Assembly (NCBI GenBank): GCA_039026955.1
Contig: JBCCLH010000010.1
Location: 62,001-126,000, forward strand
Direction of reading: 5' to 3'
Origin: Kordia sp039026955
GTDB lineage: Bacteria > Bacteroidota > Bacteroidia > Flavobacteriales > Flavobacteriaceae
DNA length: 64,000 nucleotides
Shown: one piece after another, positions 1 to 8,515 of the stretch
Layout of the letters: the number at the start of each line of letters is the position of its first letter
Numbering within the stretch: the first letter of the stretch is position 1
Position numbers and translations under genes: made by a program
The notes under the pieces: generated by a model
The model's input: the letters and a program-made list of their open reading frames with translations, nothing else
Database searches by the model: none
What the model was told of the DNA's origin: nothing

Positions 1-330
1 TACACTTGTAGTTCTGGAACTTTAGCACATAAGACCGAAAACTATTTTGACGAGGAAATAGCTTGGATAGGCGTTGATTATGAAATGCGAACGAAACAAA
101 AATTTGATTATGAAAAGTCACCTATTACAACAGCTCATAACAATTTTGGAGAAGGTTTTTGGTTTGCAACTACGCTTGCATACGATGATAATTTTGACAT
201 AGATAAAGTAGTCTGTATTGATTTTACCAAACGGAAAGTAAAAAGACATCTGATTAACTTAATTGAAAAGATCAATAACGGTTGGTTGCCAAATGATGCA
301 GAAGTTGAATTGGCACCATATGACGATTGA
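1..330 (+). CDS. hypothetical protein, 5'-truncated by window edge
   Basis: The frame is open from base 1 to a TGA stop, so 109 C-terminal residues of a longer protein are visible. An internal ATG lies at 85, but the frame upstream of it (starting YTCSSGTLAH) looks equally protein-like, so the true start is outside the window. The part seen is soluble, rich in Asp, Glu and aromatic residues, and has no membrane segment or signal. It contains a short acidic patch (AYDDNFDIDK) and ends ELAPYDD. I do not recognise a family. It converges on the Kir channel gene across a 47-base gap. Confidence 0.6.
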   Translation, partial: YTCSSGTLAHKTENYFDEEIAWIGVDYEMRTKQKFDYEKSPITTAHNNFGEGFWFATTLAYDDNFDIDKVVCIDFTKRKVKRHLINLIEKINNGWLPNDAEVELAPYDD

Positions 331-377
331 TAAAATAAAATAAGTCTAATAATCTACGAAAATCTAACTATCAAAGA

Positions 378-1295
378 TTACATTTTCTTTGTATGACTAA
401 TTTTATGATGATCTAAAACAGTATACCCATCTTCATCGTAATAGAAGGCTTTTTCGAATTCTACATTCATCAGTAATTCTTCAAACGTGTAGGAATGGAG
501 TTTGTAGACTTCTTCGTTGAAGGCTTCGTCGTAATAGGAAACCATGATTAGGAATTCTCCGTTGAGTTGTTGCAATTCGCTTTCAGAGAATTTATATAAT
601 GGAGATACTTCGTTAATTTCATGCACCAAAGTCCATGTAGTGGGTAAATAGGTAATATGATCTCTTTCGAGTTCTAATTGATAGAAGTTTCGACGGTAGC
701 CTAATTTTTCATCTGCTTCTGTAATTGCCAAGGTTACTTTTACTCGCGGATTGATCATGACATCCGTTTTGCTATTCATCAAGCGAAACATAAGTGCTTT
801 TCCAGTATTAAAATCACGATAGATCATGTGTTTGCTAAACTGAATTGACGCTTTTGGTTTTGAAAAACGTCCGTATAACAATCCCGTTACAAAAGAAAAA
901 CTTAACAATCCTGCTACCGCTTGGAAACTAGAGACAATTCCCGCCAAGATACTTGTTGGTGCCATGGCTCCGTATCCCAAAGTGGTAATGGTTTGTGAGG
1001 AAAAGAAAAACGCATTGACAAAATCTTTTAGAAAACCTTGCGGTGCTACCGAAATATATTCTACTCCAATCAACACATACACAAAGGCAAATCCCATGTT
1101 AATGACAAAATAGACAAGAAAAACCCAGAGAAAAAACTTCGTCCAACTAATATCCACCAAATACGCATACAAAGCGGAAATTCCTGTTTTTCCGTTTAGA
1201 TGTCGAATATTAAACGAACCATCTTTGTTGACGATTCGTTTTGCGGTGGTGATGGAAGCTTCTCCTAATCCAGGATCTCTTACTTTTTTTGCCAT
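378..1295 (-). CDS. inward-rectifier (KirBac-type) potassium channel
   Basis: The 305-residue product is a two-transmembrane potassium channel of the inner membrane with a cytoplasmic IRK domain. The first helix (about residues 50-75, FFLWVFLVYFVINMGFAFVY) is followed by a pore loop with the selectivity filter TLGYG in TITTLGYGAMAP (about 103-114). A second helix follows (about 118-145) and then the beta-rich Kir C-terminal domain. The N-terminal KVRDPGLG stretch is typical of bacterial Kir slide-helix regions. Length fits the family. It is the last gene of a run DUF6913-like/dapA/Kir, 9 bases after dapA, so it is probably co-transcribed. Nothing in the sequence explains the pairing with lysine synthesis. 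Confidence 0.93.
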   Translation of the reverse strand: MAKKVRDPGLGEASITTAKRIVNKDGSFNIRHLNGKTGISALYAYLVDISWTKFFLWVFLVYFVINMGFAFVYVLIGVEYISVAPQGFLKDFVNAFFFSSQTITTLGYGAMAPTSILAGIVSSFQAVAGLLSFSFVTGLLYGRFSKPKASIQFSKHMIYRDFNTGKALMFRLMNSKTDVMINPRVKVTLAITEADEKLGYRRNFYQLELERDHITYLPTTWTLVHEINEVSPLYKFSESELQQLNGEFLIMVSYYDEAFNEEVYKLHSYTFEELLMNVEFEKAFYYDEDGYTVLDHHKISHTKKM

Positions 1296-1304
1296 GCAAA
1301 TTGT

Positions 1305-2186
1305 TTACGAATTCAATGCTTCCGTAAATGTACGTAACTTTTCTTTGAGTGCCGCAGATGCTTCTACCAAAGGCAAACGTACTACTGCTGTGGAAAGATT
1401 TAGAATTTCAAAAACCGCCTTGATTCCCGCAGGATTTCCTTCTTCAAAAATATAATCGATCGATGGCATCATTTTATAATGCAATGCATTTGCTTCTTTC
1501 ACATTTCCAGCCAATGCCAAACGCACCATTTCCGAGAATTCTTTTGGATAGCCTTGCCCAATGACTGAGATCACTCCTGCTCCACCAGCTTGCACCATTG
1601 GCAACGTAATCATATCATCTCCAGAAATTACTAAGAAGTCTTCAGGTGCATCTTTTATCAAACGCATGGCTTGTACAATATCGCCTGCCGCTTCTTTGAC
1701 AGCAATGATATTGTCAAAATCTGTAGCCAGTCGGATGATGGTTTCTGGCAGAATATTACTCGCCGTTCGCCCTGGTACATTGTATACTACAATAGGTTTG
1801 GTAGTCGCTTCTGCCACCGCTTTAAAATGTTGATAGATACCTTCTTGCGTAGGCTTGTTATAATATGGAGACACTGAAAGAATCGCGTCAATTTCAGTCA
1901 AATCACTGGTTTTTAATTCATCTACTACGGCAGCCGTATTGTTTCCGCCAATTCCTAAAATAATAGGCAAACGCTTCTTATTGGCTTTCACAACCGTATC
2001 AATCACTAACTGTTTTTCGTCATTTGACAATACTGCATTTTCTGCCGTTGTTCCCAACACCACTAAGTATTCTATGCCGCCTTCAATTACATGTTCTACG
2101 ATGTTTGTCAATGCAATTGTATCTACGGAAGTGTCTGCTTTAAAAGGGGTCACTAAAGCCACTCCAGTTCCGATGAATTTCTTCAT
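1305..2186 (-). CDS. dapA: 4-hydroxy-tetrahydrodipicolinate synthase
   Basis: This enzyme condenses pyruvate with aspartate semialdehyde, the first committed step to diaminopimelate and lysine. The 293-residue TIM barrel has the usual length. Visible signatures are GTGVALVTPF at the N terminus, the LGTTAE substrate loop, VYNVPGRT with the catalytic Tyr (about residue 136), and IIAVKEAAGD with the Schiff-base Lys at about 164. The ATG start lies 2 bases after the stop of the upstream DUF6913-like gene, indicating one transcript. dapF, another gene of the same pathway, is at 51687-52466, so the pathway is not clustered here. Confidence 0.97.
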   Translation of the reverse strand: MKKFIGTGVALVTPFKADTSVDTIALTNIVEHVIEGGIEYLVVLGTTAENAVLSNDEKQLVIDTVVKANKKRLPIILGIGGNNTAAVVDELKTSDLTEIDAILSVSPYYNKPTQEGIYQHFKAVAEATTKPIVVYNVPGRTASNILPETIIRLATDFDNIIAVKEAAGDIVQAMRLIKDAPEDFLVISGDDMITLPMVQAGGAGVISVIGQGYPKEFSEMVRLALAGNVKEANALHYKMMPSIDYIFEEGNPAGIKAVFEILNLSTAVVRLPLVEASAALKEKLRTFTEALNS

Positions 2187-2188
2187 TA

Positions 2189-2698
2189 TTATAATTTATT
2201 AAGTATCTGTAAATATGTATGTAGTTCTTTCGCAAAGATTGCGATTTCCTCTTCTTTTGTTTGAATGATGACATCGTGTATTTCTTGCGTGCTTCCGTCA
2301 ATGCCAATCTTAAAATTTGCCGCTTGCAAACCAGAAGCCAATTGCAATGCCAACACATCATCACTGTAATAACTGACCAATAAGTCGTACGGTTTGTTTA
2401 AAAATTTCTGTAATGTTTCGGTCTTCGGTTTTCCTTTCCAACCAAAGTCTTTTTCATAAAAAACGGGATAGTCTACCTCGCGTGTTTTCAGGAAGTTTTT
2501 ATGAAAACACAACACTTCTACTGCAACATTGAGCCGTAAACCTTTGACGATTTCCTCAAAATTCGGTGTTTTATCCGCATTCACAATCAGTCCCACAGAT
2601 TGAATAGGCGTTGCATTCACCTCTTTTGTTGTGGTTTTGTTTAGCTTTTTTGTCAGTGCTTTCTTAGCTGACTTGTGTTGCAATCCTTTTAAAAACAT
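2189..2698 (-). CDS. DUF6913-like cytosolic protein upstream of dapA
   Basis: The 169-residue protein has a basic N terminus (MFLKGLQHKSAKKALTKKL), no signal peptide and no membrane helix. The middle shows alternating strand/helix patterning (SVGLIVNADK, VEVLCFHKNF, YDLLVSYYSDD), suggesting a small alpha/beta fold. From memory it matches a short uncharacterised family that flavobacteria keep directly in front of dapA; I assign the DUF number with moderate confidence and no function. It is the first gene of a three-gene operon, its stop lying 2 bases before the dapA ATG. A TAnnTTTG-type element sits 21 bases upstream of its start. Confidence 0.8.
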   Translation of the reverse strand: MFLKGLQHKSAKKALTKKLNKTTTKEVNATPIQSVGLIVNADKTPNFEEIVKGLRLNVAVEVLCFHKNFLKTREVDYPVFYEKDFGWKGKPKTETLQKFLNKPYDLLVSYYSDDVLALQLASGLQAANFKIGIDGSTQEIHDVIIQTKEEEIAIFAKELHTYLQILNKL

Positions 2699-3004
2699 GA
2701 ATTTGAATTAATGTGCAACAAAAATACTCTTTTTCCGTAAAAAAAGAGATGCTTCTATACATATGCAACTTTTTATAATGAAGGTATTACGGACTCTGTT
2801 TTTTTAACAGGAACATAGATATATAAGAAGTTACAAGCAGTTTTTAAAGAAGGAAAGAAGGATTTTGTAAGTGTCGAATTTTAACAACGAATGCACATTT
2901 TTGGTAAGTAATCACAAAAAAAGTGTATGTTTTTACAATTATTTAGTGTGAATCGCAATGACGATATCTTGTATTTTTTATAATTTGCCGCATATTTTAT
3001 TTTT
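2699..3004. other. divergent intergenic region, 306 bp
   Basis: AT-rich spacer between the divergent dapA operon and the nucleotidase pair. Apart from the minus-strand -7 box at 2719-2726 I see no gene, repeat or clear terminator. The plus-strand promoter for the gene at 3005 must lie here but has no good TAnnTTTG match. Confidence 0.4.
2719..2726 (-). promoter_or_regulatory. possible -7 element of the DUF6913-dapA-Kir operon
   Basis: On the minus strand this reads TATTTTTG, an exact match to the Bacteroidota -7 consensus TAnnTTTG, 21 bases before the ATG at 2698. I see no TTG at the expected -33 distance, so the support is only the -7 box and its position. Confidence 0.38.
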
Positions 3005-3754
3005 ATGAGAAAAATTATTGCGTTACTTGTCCTTTGTCTGGCATTTTCTTGTGCTAAAGAGAAGCAAGGTGTCTCCAAAATTGAAGGAAAACGAATCAAT
3101 ATCAACGATTCTATCACTCCAAATCAAGAAATTGAAGCGTTTATCAAACCATTTCGTCAGCGTATCGAGGAAGATATGAACCAAGTGCTGAGTTATGCTC
3201 CGAAAGATATGCACAAAAAAGATGGCGAGCTTGAAACTACAATCGGGAATTTGATGGCGGATTTGGTAAAATCGCAAAGTGAACCTGTCTTTAAGAAGCG
3301 AACTGGAAAGAATATTGATATTTGCTTATTGAATCATGGTGGAATTCGCGCGCCAATTCCGCAAGGTCCTATTAAAATAAGAACGGCTTTTAATGTGATG
3401 CCTTTTGAAAATTCGATTGTGGTAGCGGAATTAACTGCTGAGAATGTCCACAAGATGGTGGACTATTTGGTACAAGCAAAACGTGCACATCCGATTTCTG
3501 GCTTGACCATAAAAATGGACAAAAACGAACAATTAGTGGAAGCTTTGGTGAACGGAAAACCTATCGAAGCGGATAAAACGTATACCGTTGTAACTTCCGA
3601 TTTTTTACAAAATGGCGGCGACAGCATGAATTTCTTGAAAAATCCTGAAACGTTAGAAGTGTTGGATTATAAGATTCGAAACGCGATGATTGATTATTTT
3701 AAAGCAACTGATACCATTCCTGCAAAATTAGACGGCAGATTTGTGCAACAATAA
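3005..3754 (+). CDS. 5'-nucleotidase C-terminal-domain lipoprotein (UshA half)
   Basis: The 249-residue protein begins with a lipoprotein signal (LLVLCLAFSC, Cys at about residue 16) and is otherwise a single 5'-nucleotidase C-terminal domain. This is the substrate-specificity half of UshA-type enzymes, which stacks the base of the nucleotide. Visible family signatures are GNLMADLVKS, INHGG-like LLNHGGIRAPIPQGPI, FNVMPFENSIVV and TSDFLQNGGDS. It lacks the metallophosphatase domain, which the next gene, 12 bases downstream, supplies. The pair therefore looks like a UshA enzyme split into two polypeptides, an arrangement known in Bacteroidota. Substrates are probably extracellular nucleotides or related phosphoesters. 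Confidence 0.9.
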   Translation: MRKIIALLVLCLAFSCAKEKQGVSKIEGKRININDSITPNQEIEAFIKPFRQRIEEDMNQVLSYAPKDMHKKDGELETTIGNLMADLVKSQSEPVFKKRTGKNIDICLLNHGGIRAPIPQGPIKIRTAFNVMPFENSIVVAELTAENVHKMVDYLVQAKRAHPISGLTIKMDKNEQLVEALVNGKPIEADKTYTVVTSDFLQNGGDSMNFLKNPETLEVLDYKIRNAMIDYFKATDTIPAKLDGRFVQQ

Positions 3755-3766
3755 ACTAACTACAAC

Positions 3767-4684
3767 ATGAAGAGAAGAGATTTTATACAGAATTCGTTAG
3801 CATCTAGTGCATTTGTTGCGTTAGGCGGCTTGTCATTACAGAGTTTTACAGCAAGTTCCGCAAAGAAACATATTACTATTTTACATACAAACGACGTTCA
3901 CAGTCATATTGATCCTTTTGGAGCAAATCATCCAAGAAATCCGAATCAAGGTGGCGCGGCACGTAGAGCGAGTTTGATTGCGAATATTCGAAAGGAGAAC
4001 CCGAATACCTTAGTGTTAGATGCTGGTGATATTTTTCAAGGAACGCCGTATTTTAATTATTATGGTGGCGAATTGGAATTTAAGTTGATGAGCATGATGA
4101 AGTACGATTTGGCAACGATTGGAAACCACGATTTTGACAATGGCATTGACGGATTGTTCGCGCAATTGCCCAATGCAAATTTTGACTTTGTTTCTGCAAA
4201 TTACGATTTTAAAAACACTGTACTTGACACGCATGTAAAACCATATAAAATCTTTGTCAAAGACGGTATTAAGATTGGAATTTTTGGCTTAGGTGTGAAA
4301 CTGAGTGGTTTGGTAGACAAGCGCATGTACAAAGAAACCGTGTACAACGATCCTATTGAGCGTGCACAGGATATGAGTCGCATCTTAAAAGAAGAAGAAA
4401 AGTGCGATTTGGTGATTTGTTTGTCACATATTGGTTATCATTATAAAAGACATCCTGAGCGTCCGTCTGACTTAAAATTAGCGTGTGCTACCAAAGATAT
4501 CGATTTGATTATTGGTGGACATACGCATACGTTTTTACCGAAACCAACTATTGAAAAGAACAGCAAAGGAGAATCTGTCTTGGTGAATCAAGTAGGTGCT
4601 TATGGTGTGTATGTGGGGCGAGTTGACTTTTATTTTGATGCTGAGAAGAATGTGATTGCTAATGGGAAGTCGATTGTTGTGTAG
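3767..4684 (+). CDS. metallophosphoesterase, 5'-nucleotidase N-terminal half
   Basis: The 305-residue calcineurin-type phosphoesterase starts with a twin-Arg style signal (MKRRDFIQNSLASSAF). Metal-ligand motifs are all present: HTNDVHSH near residue 40, LDAGDIFQG, IGNHDFDNG, and LSHIG plus GGHTHTF towards the C terminus. These are the two-metal site motifs of the UshA N-terminal domain. With the preceding gene it rebuilds a periplasmic or surface 5'-nucleotidase. The Tat-like signal suits export of a folded metalloenzyme, while its partner uses a Sec lipoprotein signal, so the halves would have to meet after separate export; that is inference. Confidence 0.92.
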   Translation: MKRRDFIQNSLASSAFVALGGLSLQSFTASSAKKHITILHTNDVHSHIDPFGANHPRNPNQGGAARRASLIANIRKENPNTLVLDAGDIFQGTPYFNYYGGELEFKLMSMMKYDLATIGNHDFDNGIDGLFAQLPNANFDFVSANYDFKNTVLDTHVKPYKIFVKDGIKIGIFGLGVKLSGLVDKRMYKETVYNDPIERAQDMSRILKEEEKCDLVICLSHIGYHYKRHPERPSDLKLACATKDIDLIIGGHTHTFLPKPTIEKNSKGESVLVNQVGAYGVYVGRVDFYFDAEKNVIANGKSIVV

Positions 4685-5183
4685 GTTGTTGGGTCTTGGG
4701 TATTAGGTCGCTTTGCTTTTGGGTTTTGGTTGTTAGTTGTTAGAAACCATACTTTTTCATTTTACATTTAGCGATTTTATATTTTACATTTTATTTTGTT
4801 TGTTGTCGGTTGGTCGCTTTGCTCCATTGTCGGTTGGTATCGAATTATATTCTTAGTTTGTTTACTAAACTTTTAAACTTCTGATTGTTGAGTTGCTGTT
4901 GTTTTTTGAAGCTTCTCAATACTCAATACTAATATCTAAAACTAGTTAAAACTACTTTTTCATTTTACATTTTATTTCGTTTGTTGTCGGTTGGTCGCTT
5001 TGCTCCGTAGTCGGTTGTCAGTTGTCGTTTGTGTGTTGGTATCGAATTATATTCTTGGTTTGTTTACTAAACTCCTAAACTTATAAACCCATAAACTTTT
5101 TATTGTTGGTTTGAAGTTTCTTACGAAAGCAATAATTCAAAATTCAACACTCAAAATGTAACATTTAAACCATTAAGTTTCGT
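4685..5183. repeat. intergenic mosaic of low-complexity words, two cycles
   Basis: No gene is visible. The region is made of short degenerate words that recur at 11902-12595, 33971-34756 and 35234-36021. The order is TTGGG/TTGTTAG runs, CTTTTTCATTTTACATTTT, a TTGTTGTCGGTTGGTCGC element followed by TTTGCTCC, AAACTTTTAAACTTC, then TCAATACTCAATACTAATATC. The order runs once over about 4685-4955 and again over about 4956-5170. TATCGAATTATATTCTTG followed by GTTTGTTTACTAAAC appears in both cycles. Confidence 0.75.
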
Positions 5184-5858
5184 TTAAATTTCTTCGGTGG
5201 TCAATAATGGTTCGTCTTTGATGATGATGTATTGCCACATTTTAAAATTTGAATACATAAACAGCATGTCTGCAATCACGATATACAACGCATTGTATCC
5301 TAAGAATAAATATACTCCATATGTAATTCCCATGAGCGTTGTGGTGACGCCTGCTGCCAAGAGTTTCATCGTTACAGCATCTCTTTTGCTTACATACGCT
5401 ATGATAGACATTAGCGAAAAGAATCCCACTGCGGACGTATAGAAAACTACTTCTGAAAAAATATTGTCTTCTATCTTATCTACAAAAAAGAAAAAGGGAG
5501 ACATGTACATAATGACAAACGGAACTGCACTTACCAATAAACGTCTTGTAGAAATATAGTGTCCCTGCCACAACACAATGATTCCGTATAATGAAAGTCC
5601 GATAGCACAACTGGTAATTCCATTGATAAAGTCTTCTTCAATGATGAAACAATAATCGCCAATCATAAAGCCTACCAATGCCAGTAAATACAGTATATTT
5701 TTTTGTTCTACACATAAAAAATAACTTAAAATGATCAAAGGAATTGGCAATACAAGAATGTAATTCCTAATAGTTAATTCTGGAAAAAAAAACCACAAAA
5801 TATTTACACAAGAAATACACATCAATGCGGCAATAAGAAATACAGCGATTCTTTTCAT
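5184..5858 (-). CDS. polytopic membrane protein, YhhN/lysoplasmalogenase-like
   Basis: The 224-residue protein is almost entirely hydrophobic, with about seven or eight helices and short loops. It belongs with the products at 5933, 7120 and 7817: same length, same spacing of helices, and similar segments near the C terminus (LLAAGVTTTLMGITYGVYLF here). The pattern resembles the YhhN family, whose characterised members hydrolyse lysoplasmalogens, but sequence likeness is weak and I cannot identify catalytic residues. Reduced to what is seen, it is a multi-pass membrane protein with three paralogs nearby. The first residues (MKRIAVFLIAALMCISC) resemble a lipoprotein signal but continue into membrane helices. 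Confidence 0.8.
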   Translation of the reverse strand: MKRIAVFLIAALMCISCVNILWFFFPELTIRNYILVLPIPLIILSYFLCVEQKNILYLLALVGFMIGDYCFIIEEDFINGITSCAIGLSLYGIIVLWQGHYISTRRLLVSAVPFVIMYMSPFFFFVDKIEDNIFSEVVFYTSAVGFFSLMSIIAYVSKRDAVTMKLLAAGVTTTLMGITYGVYLFLGYNALYIVIADMLFMYSNFKMWQYIIIKDEPLLTTEEI

Positions 5859-5932
5859 ATTTTACAAAAGTAACTTATTTCTGAAAAGAAATTCTATATT
5901 TTTTTGAATACAATTTTGTAGCTTTTTCAAAT

Positions 5933-6586
5933 TTAAGCATGTATTTCTTGGGCAATGGTGTAGCGATACATGGCATAATGCATCAGTAAAAATGTAACAA
6001 CAACGCCAAATTGCAATATCAAAATCTCACCAAAGAACATGTTATATCCATGAATGACCGTAGAGAATAAAAACAAACTCCCCGAAAAGAGCAACCACAA
6101 GTTGGAACGAGTTTGTTGATTCACATAAATGAGCGAAGAAATTAAAAAGAAAAAGCCCACAAAAAAGGAATACAGGATGATGTAATTAAAGATATCGCCA
6201 CGAACTGCATCCGAAAATAAAAGCAAAGGCGCTAAATACAATACTAAAAATGGAAGCGTTGCTATAATGACACTTTTAGTAGAGATGACACTTGCCTGTT
6301 TTAAACTGATCATCACATAAAAAAGAACACCTGCTGCATAAAAAACAATGCCGAGCTTAAAAAACGATTCTATATTAAAGAAGATAACTCCAAAAAAGGT
6401 ACAAAACAAGGAAATGACAAAGAGCCAATTGACTTTTTTTATGGAATATAAATACAGCAATAATAGTATTGGCAATGGAAAAAATGTAGTGTACTGTCGG
6501 CTAATAATTTCAGGCACAAACACACCCAAAGCATCGAAAAAAAAGATGGTAAAATAGAGATATGTGAGTACTAGTTTTTTGGACAT
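5933..6586 (-). CDS. polytopic membrane protein, YhhN-like paralog
   Basis: The 217-residue protein has about seven hydrophobic helices. Its C-terminal half (SNLWLLFSGSLFLFSTVIHG) shares the NLWxL signature seen in the paralogs at 7120 and 7817, and the placement of Pro and Tyr in the second helix (TTFFPLPILLLLYLY) matches theirs. Family assignment to YhhN is tentative. It lies 74 bases upstream of the related gene at 5184-5858 on the same strand and may be co-transcribed. A DoxX gene faces away from it on the other side. Confidence 0.8.
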   Translation of the reverse strand: MSKKLVLTYLYFTIFFFDALGVFVPEIISRQYTTFFPLPILLLLYLYSIKKVNWLFVISLFCTFFGVIFFNIESFFKLGIVFYAAGVLFYVMISLKQASVISTKSVIIATLPFLVLYLAPLLLFSDAVRGDIFNYIILYSFFVGFFFLISSLIYVNQQTRSNLWLLFSGSLFLFSTVIHGYNMFFGEILILQFGVVVTFLLMHYAMYRYTIAQEIHA

Positions 6587-6708
6587 TCAGACGGTAATTC
6601 TAAAGTAGTATTTAAGTTACGAATTTTTTTACAGAAATTAAATCTTTCCATTTTTTTTGTAAGCTATATTTTTTCGACGCGACTACAAACTCATTAAAAA
6701 TCAACAAC

Positions 6709-7137
6709 ATGAAAAAATATATTCCATTTATCATCCGATTGGCAGTAGCTGTCATTTTGATACAAACCTTACGTTTTAAATTAACTGCACACCCAGATAG
6801 TGTCGCCATTTTTACCGAAGTAGGATTAGAACCTTTTGGACGAATTGGTATCGGTATTGCCGAACTTATTGCTGGAATTTTAATCGTAATTCCAAGAACC
6901 GCTTGGATTGGTGCAACACTTACTTTAGGAATCATTGGCGGAGCCATTATGATGCACTTAACAACCTTAGGTATTGAAGTTCCTTTTGAAGGAAAACCTG
7001 ACGGCGGTGTTTTGTTTATTACGGCAAATGTGGTCTTCCTACTAAGTGCCATCACACTATGGCTTGAACGTTTTAAGATTCCTTTCATCGGTAAAAGGTT
7101 TTCAACTCATTTTGAGTTATTAGACAATATCGGGTAA
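6709..7137 (+). CDS. DoxX-family membrane protein
   Basis: The 142-residue protein has four helices in the DoxX pattern. The first ends near LRFKLTAHPDSVAIF (family position of the K/GxxHP segment), then GIAELIAGILIVIP, LTLGIIGGAIMMHLTTLG and a last helix with LSAITLWL. DoxX proteins are small inner-membrane proteins linked to quinone or thiol redox functions; the exact role here is unknown. It is the only plus-strand gene inside a block of four related minus-strand membrane genes. Its last 18 bases overlap, tail to tail, the end of the gene at 7120-7809. Confidence 0.88.
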   Translation: MKKYIPFIIRLAVAVILIQTLRFKLTAHPDSVAIFTEVGLEPFGRIGIGIAELIAGILIVIPRTAWIGATLTLGIIGGAIMMHLTTLGIEVPFEGKPDGGVLFITANVVFLLSAITLWLERFKIPFIGKRFSTHFELLDNIG

Positions 7138-7809
7138 TGCACTTTTTCTATCTTCCAGCATAAATTTCAAAGAAAAATATAATATAAGACTGTAGCAGAA
7201 AAGTGATATGACAGTAAACAAGGTTTCCCCAATATACAGCTCGTTGATCATGATGATAATATTCATGATTCCCAAATTACAAGACACAATGAGCATCCAT
7301 AAATTGGCTTGACTTTTATTTCTTAGGTAATAATACAGCGATAGTATGATATAGATCAGCACAAACACAATAAGCACTGACAGATATACAAAAGTTTCTC
7401 TGATTTCTTTGTAAATGATACACATCACTCTGTCGTATATGTAGATGATGGGCAATACAATAAGAATCAATCTGAAATATAAAAGACGTTCTTTTTTCTG
7501 TTTTTTATTCTTTAAATACATTAATCGAATTAGGAAAATATAAAAGAAGGTAAATAAAATGGACACTTCATAGACATACTTTCTAAGTCCTAGTAATAAT
7601 AAGATTCCCCCAAGAACTATAATCGCTAAGGAAAGAATGTATAAAAAACTTAGCGGTTCTTTTTTTTCGGTAAAATATATACTCAAAATAGCAAGTACAG
7701 GAAGCGGATATAAGTATACCAAATCCGGTTTTTGTAGCAAGAATGCAGCCACCAATAACGCTGTGCTCGTTAAGTAAAATGCTACATATGTCGGTTTGGT
7801 GTACTTCAT
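7120..7809 (-). CDS. polytopic membrane protein, YhhN-like paralog
   Basis: The 229-residue protein is the closest relative of the product at 7817-8509. Both begin MKxTKPTYxAF, share YFTEKK after the second helix, YYYLRNK or YYYLKDK before NLWMLI, then NLGxMNIII and NELY. About eight helices are predicted by eye. Assignment to the YhhN group is weak and no enzyme residues can be named. It follows its sister gene by 7 bases on the same strand, so the two form a tandem duplicated pair, probably in one transcript downstream of or with ligA's neighbours. Its 3' end overlaps the DoxX gene by 18 bases. Confidence 0.82.
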   Translation of the reverse strand: MKYTKPTYVAFYLTSTALLVAAFLLQKPDLVYLYPLPVLAILSIYFTEKKEPLSFLYILSLAIIVLGGILLLLGLRKYVYEVSILFTFFYIFLIRLMYLKNKKQKKERLLYFRLILIVLPIIYIYDRVMCIIYKEIRETFVYLSVLIVFVLIYIILSLYYYLRNKSQANLWMLIVSCNLGIMNIIIMINELYIGETLFTVISLFCYSLILYFSLKFMLEDRKSALPDIV

Positions 7810-7816
7810 GTATCCA

Positions 7817-8509
7817 TCATAATTTCAATAATTCTGTACTATCTTCATCATCGTGCAACATAAATTTCAATACAAAATATTGAATACACACACTACAAAA
7901 TACAACAATTACGGTAAAAATGGTTTCGTACATGTACAACTCATTCAAACCAATAATAATATTCATAAAGCCGAGATTTGTCGCAGCAATCAACATCCAC
8001 AGGTTTGCAGGCGACTTGTCTTTTAAATAATAATAAATGGCTGTTATGATATAGCTCAGCATAAAAAACATCAAACAACTAAAGTAAACCACTACTTCTT
8101 TGAGTTCTGCAGAGATCATATTGATCACCACATAATATACATACAATACAGGAATAGAAAATAAACCTACTTGCAGATAGGTTTTGAGTTCCGCTTTGGT
8201 CATGTGATTCCGCACATACATCAATCGCAAGTAAATGATATAAAAAAGTGAGAATAATACAGAAACGGCTTTTAAATGGTCGCGCATGCCCAAAATGAGT
8301 AAAATACCACCTGCCAAACCAATAACTTGCGAAATGATATACAACACACTTGTGGCATCTTTTTTTTCTGTAAAGTAGATGATGAGTATTGTAAGGACAG
8401 TAAACGGTTGCGCATAAATTAAGCTAAACTTCTCGTAAAATATAGCTACAAGCATGGTCACCACAGCAGCAACTATGAAAGCAATATACGTCGGTTTAGT
8501 TAATTTCAT
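7817..8509 (-). CDS. polytopic membrane protein, YhhN-like paralog
   Basis: The 230-residue sister of the protein at 7120-7809 has the same start (MKLTKPTYIAF), YFTEKKDA, YYYLKDKSPANLWMLI, TNLGFMNIIIG and NELYMYE. It has about eight hydrophobic segments and a short acidic C terminus (LHDDEDSTELLKL). It lies 6 bases downstream of the ligA stop and 7 bases upstream of its sister, so all three minus-strand genes look co-transcribed. The coupling of a DNA ligase to membrane proteins probably reflects only shared transcription. Confidence 0.82.
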   Translation of the reverse strand: MKLTKPTYIAFIVAAVVTMLVAIFYEKFSLIYAQPFTVLTILIIYFTEKKDATSVLYIISQVIGLAGGILLILGMRDHLKAVSVLFSLFYIIYLRLMYVRNHMTKAELKTYLQVGLFSIPVLYVYYVVINMISAELKEVVVYFSCLMFFMLSYIITAIYYYLKDKSPANLWMLIAATNLGFMNIIIGLNELYMYETIFTVIVVFCSVCIQYFVLKFMLHDDEDSTELLKL

Positions 8510-8515
8510 ATAGTT

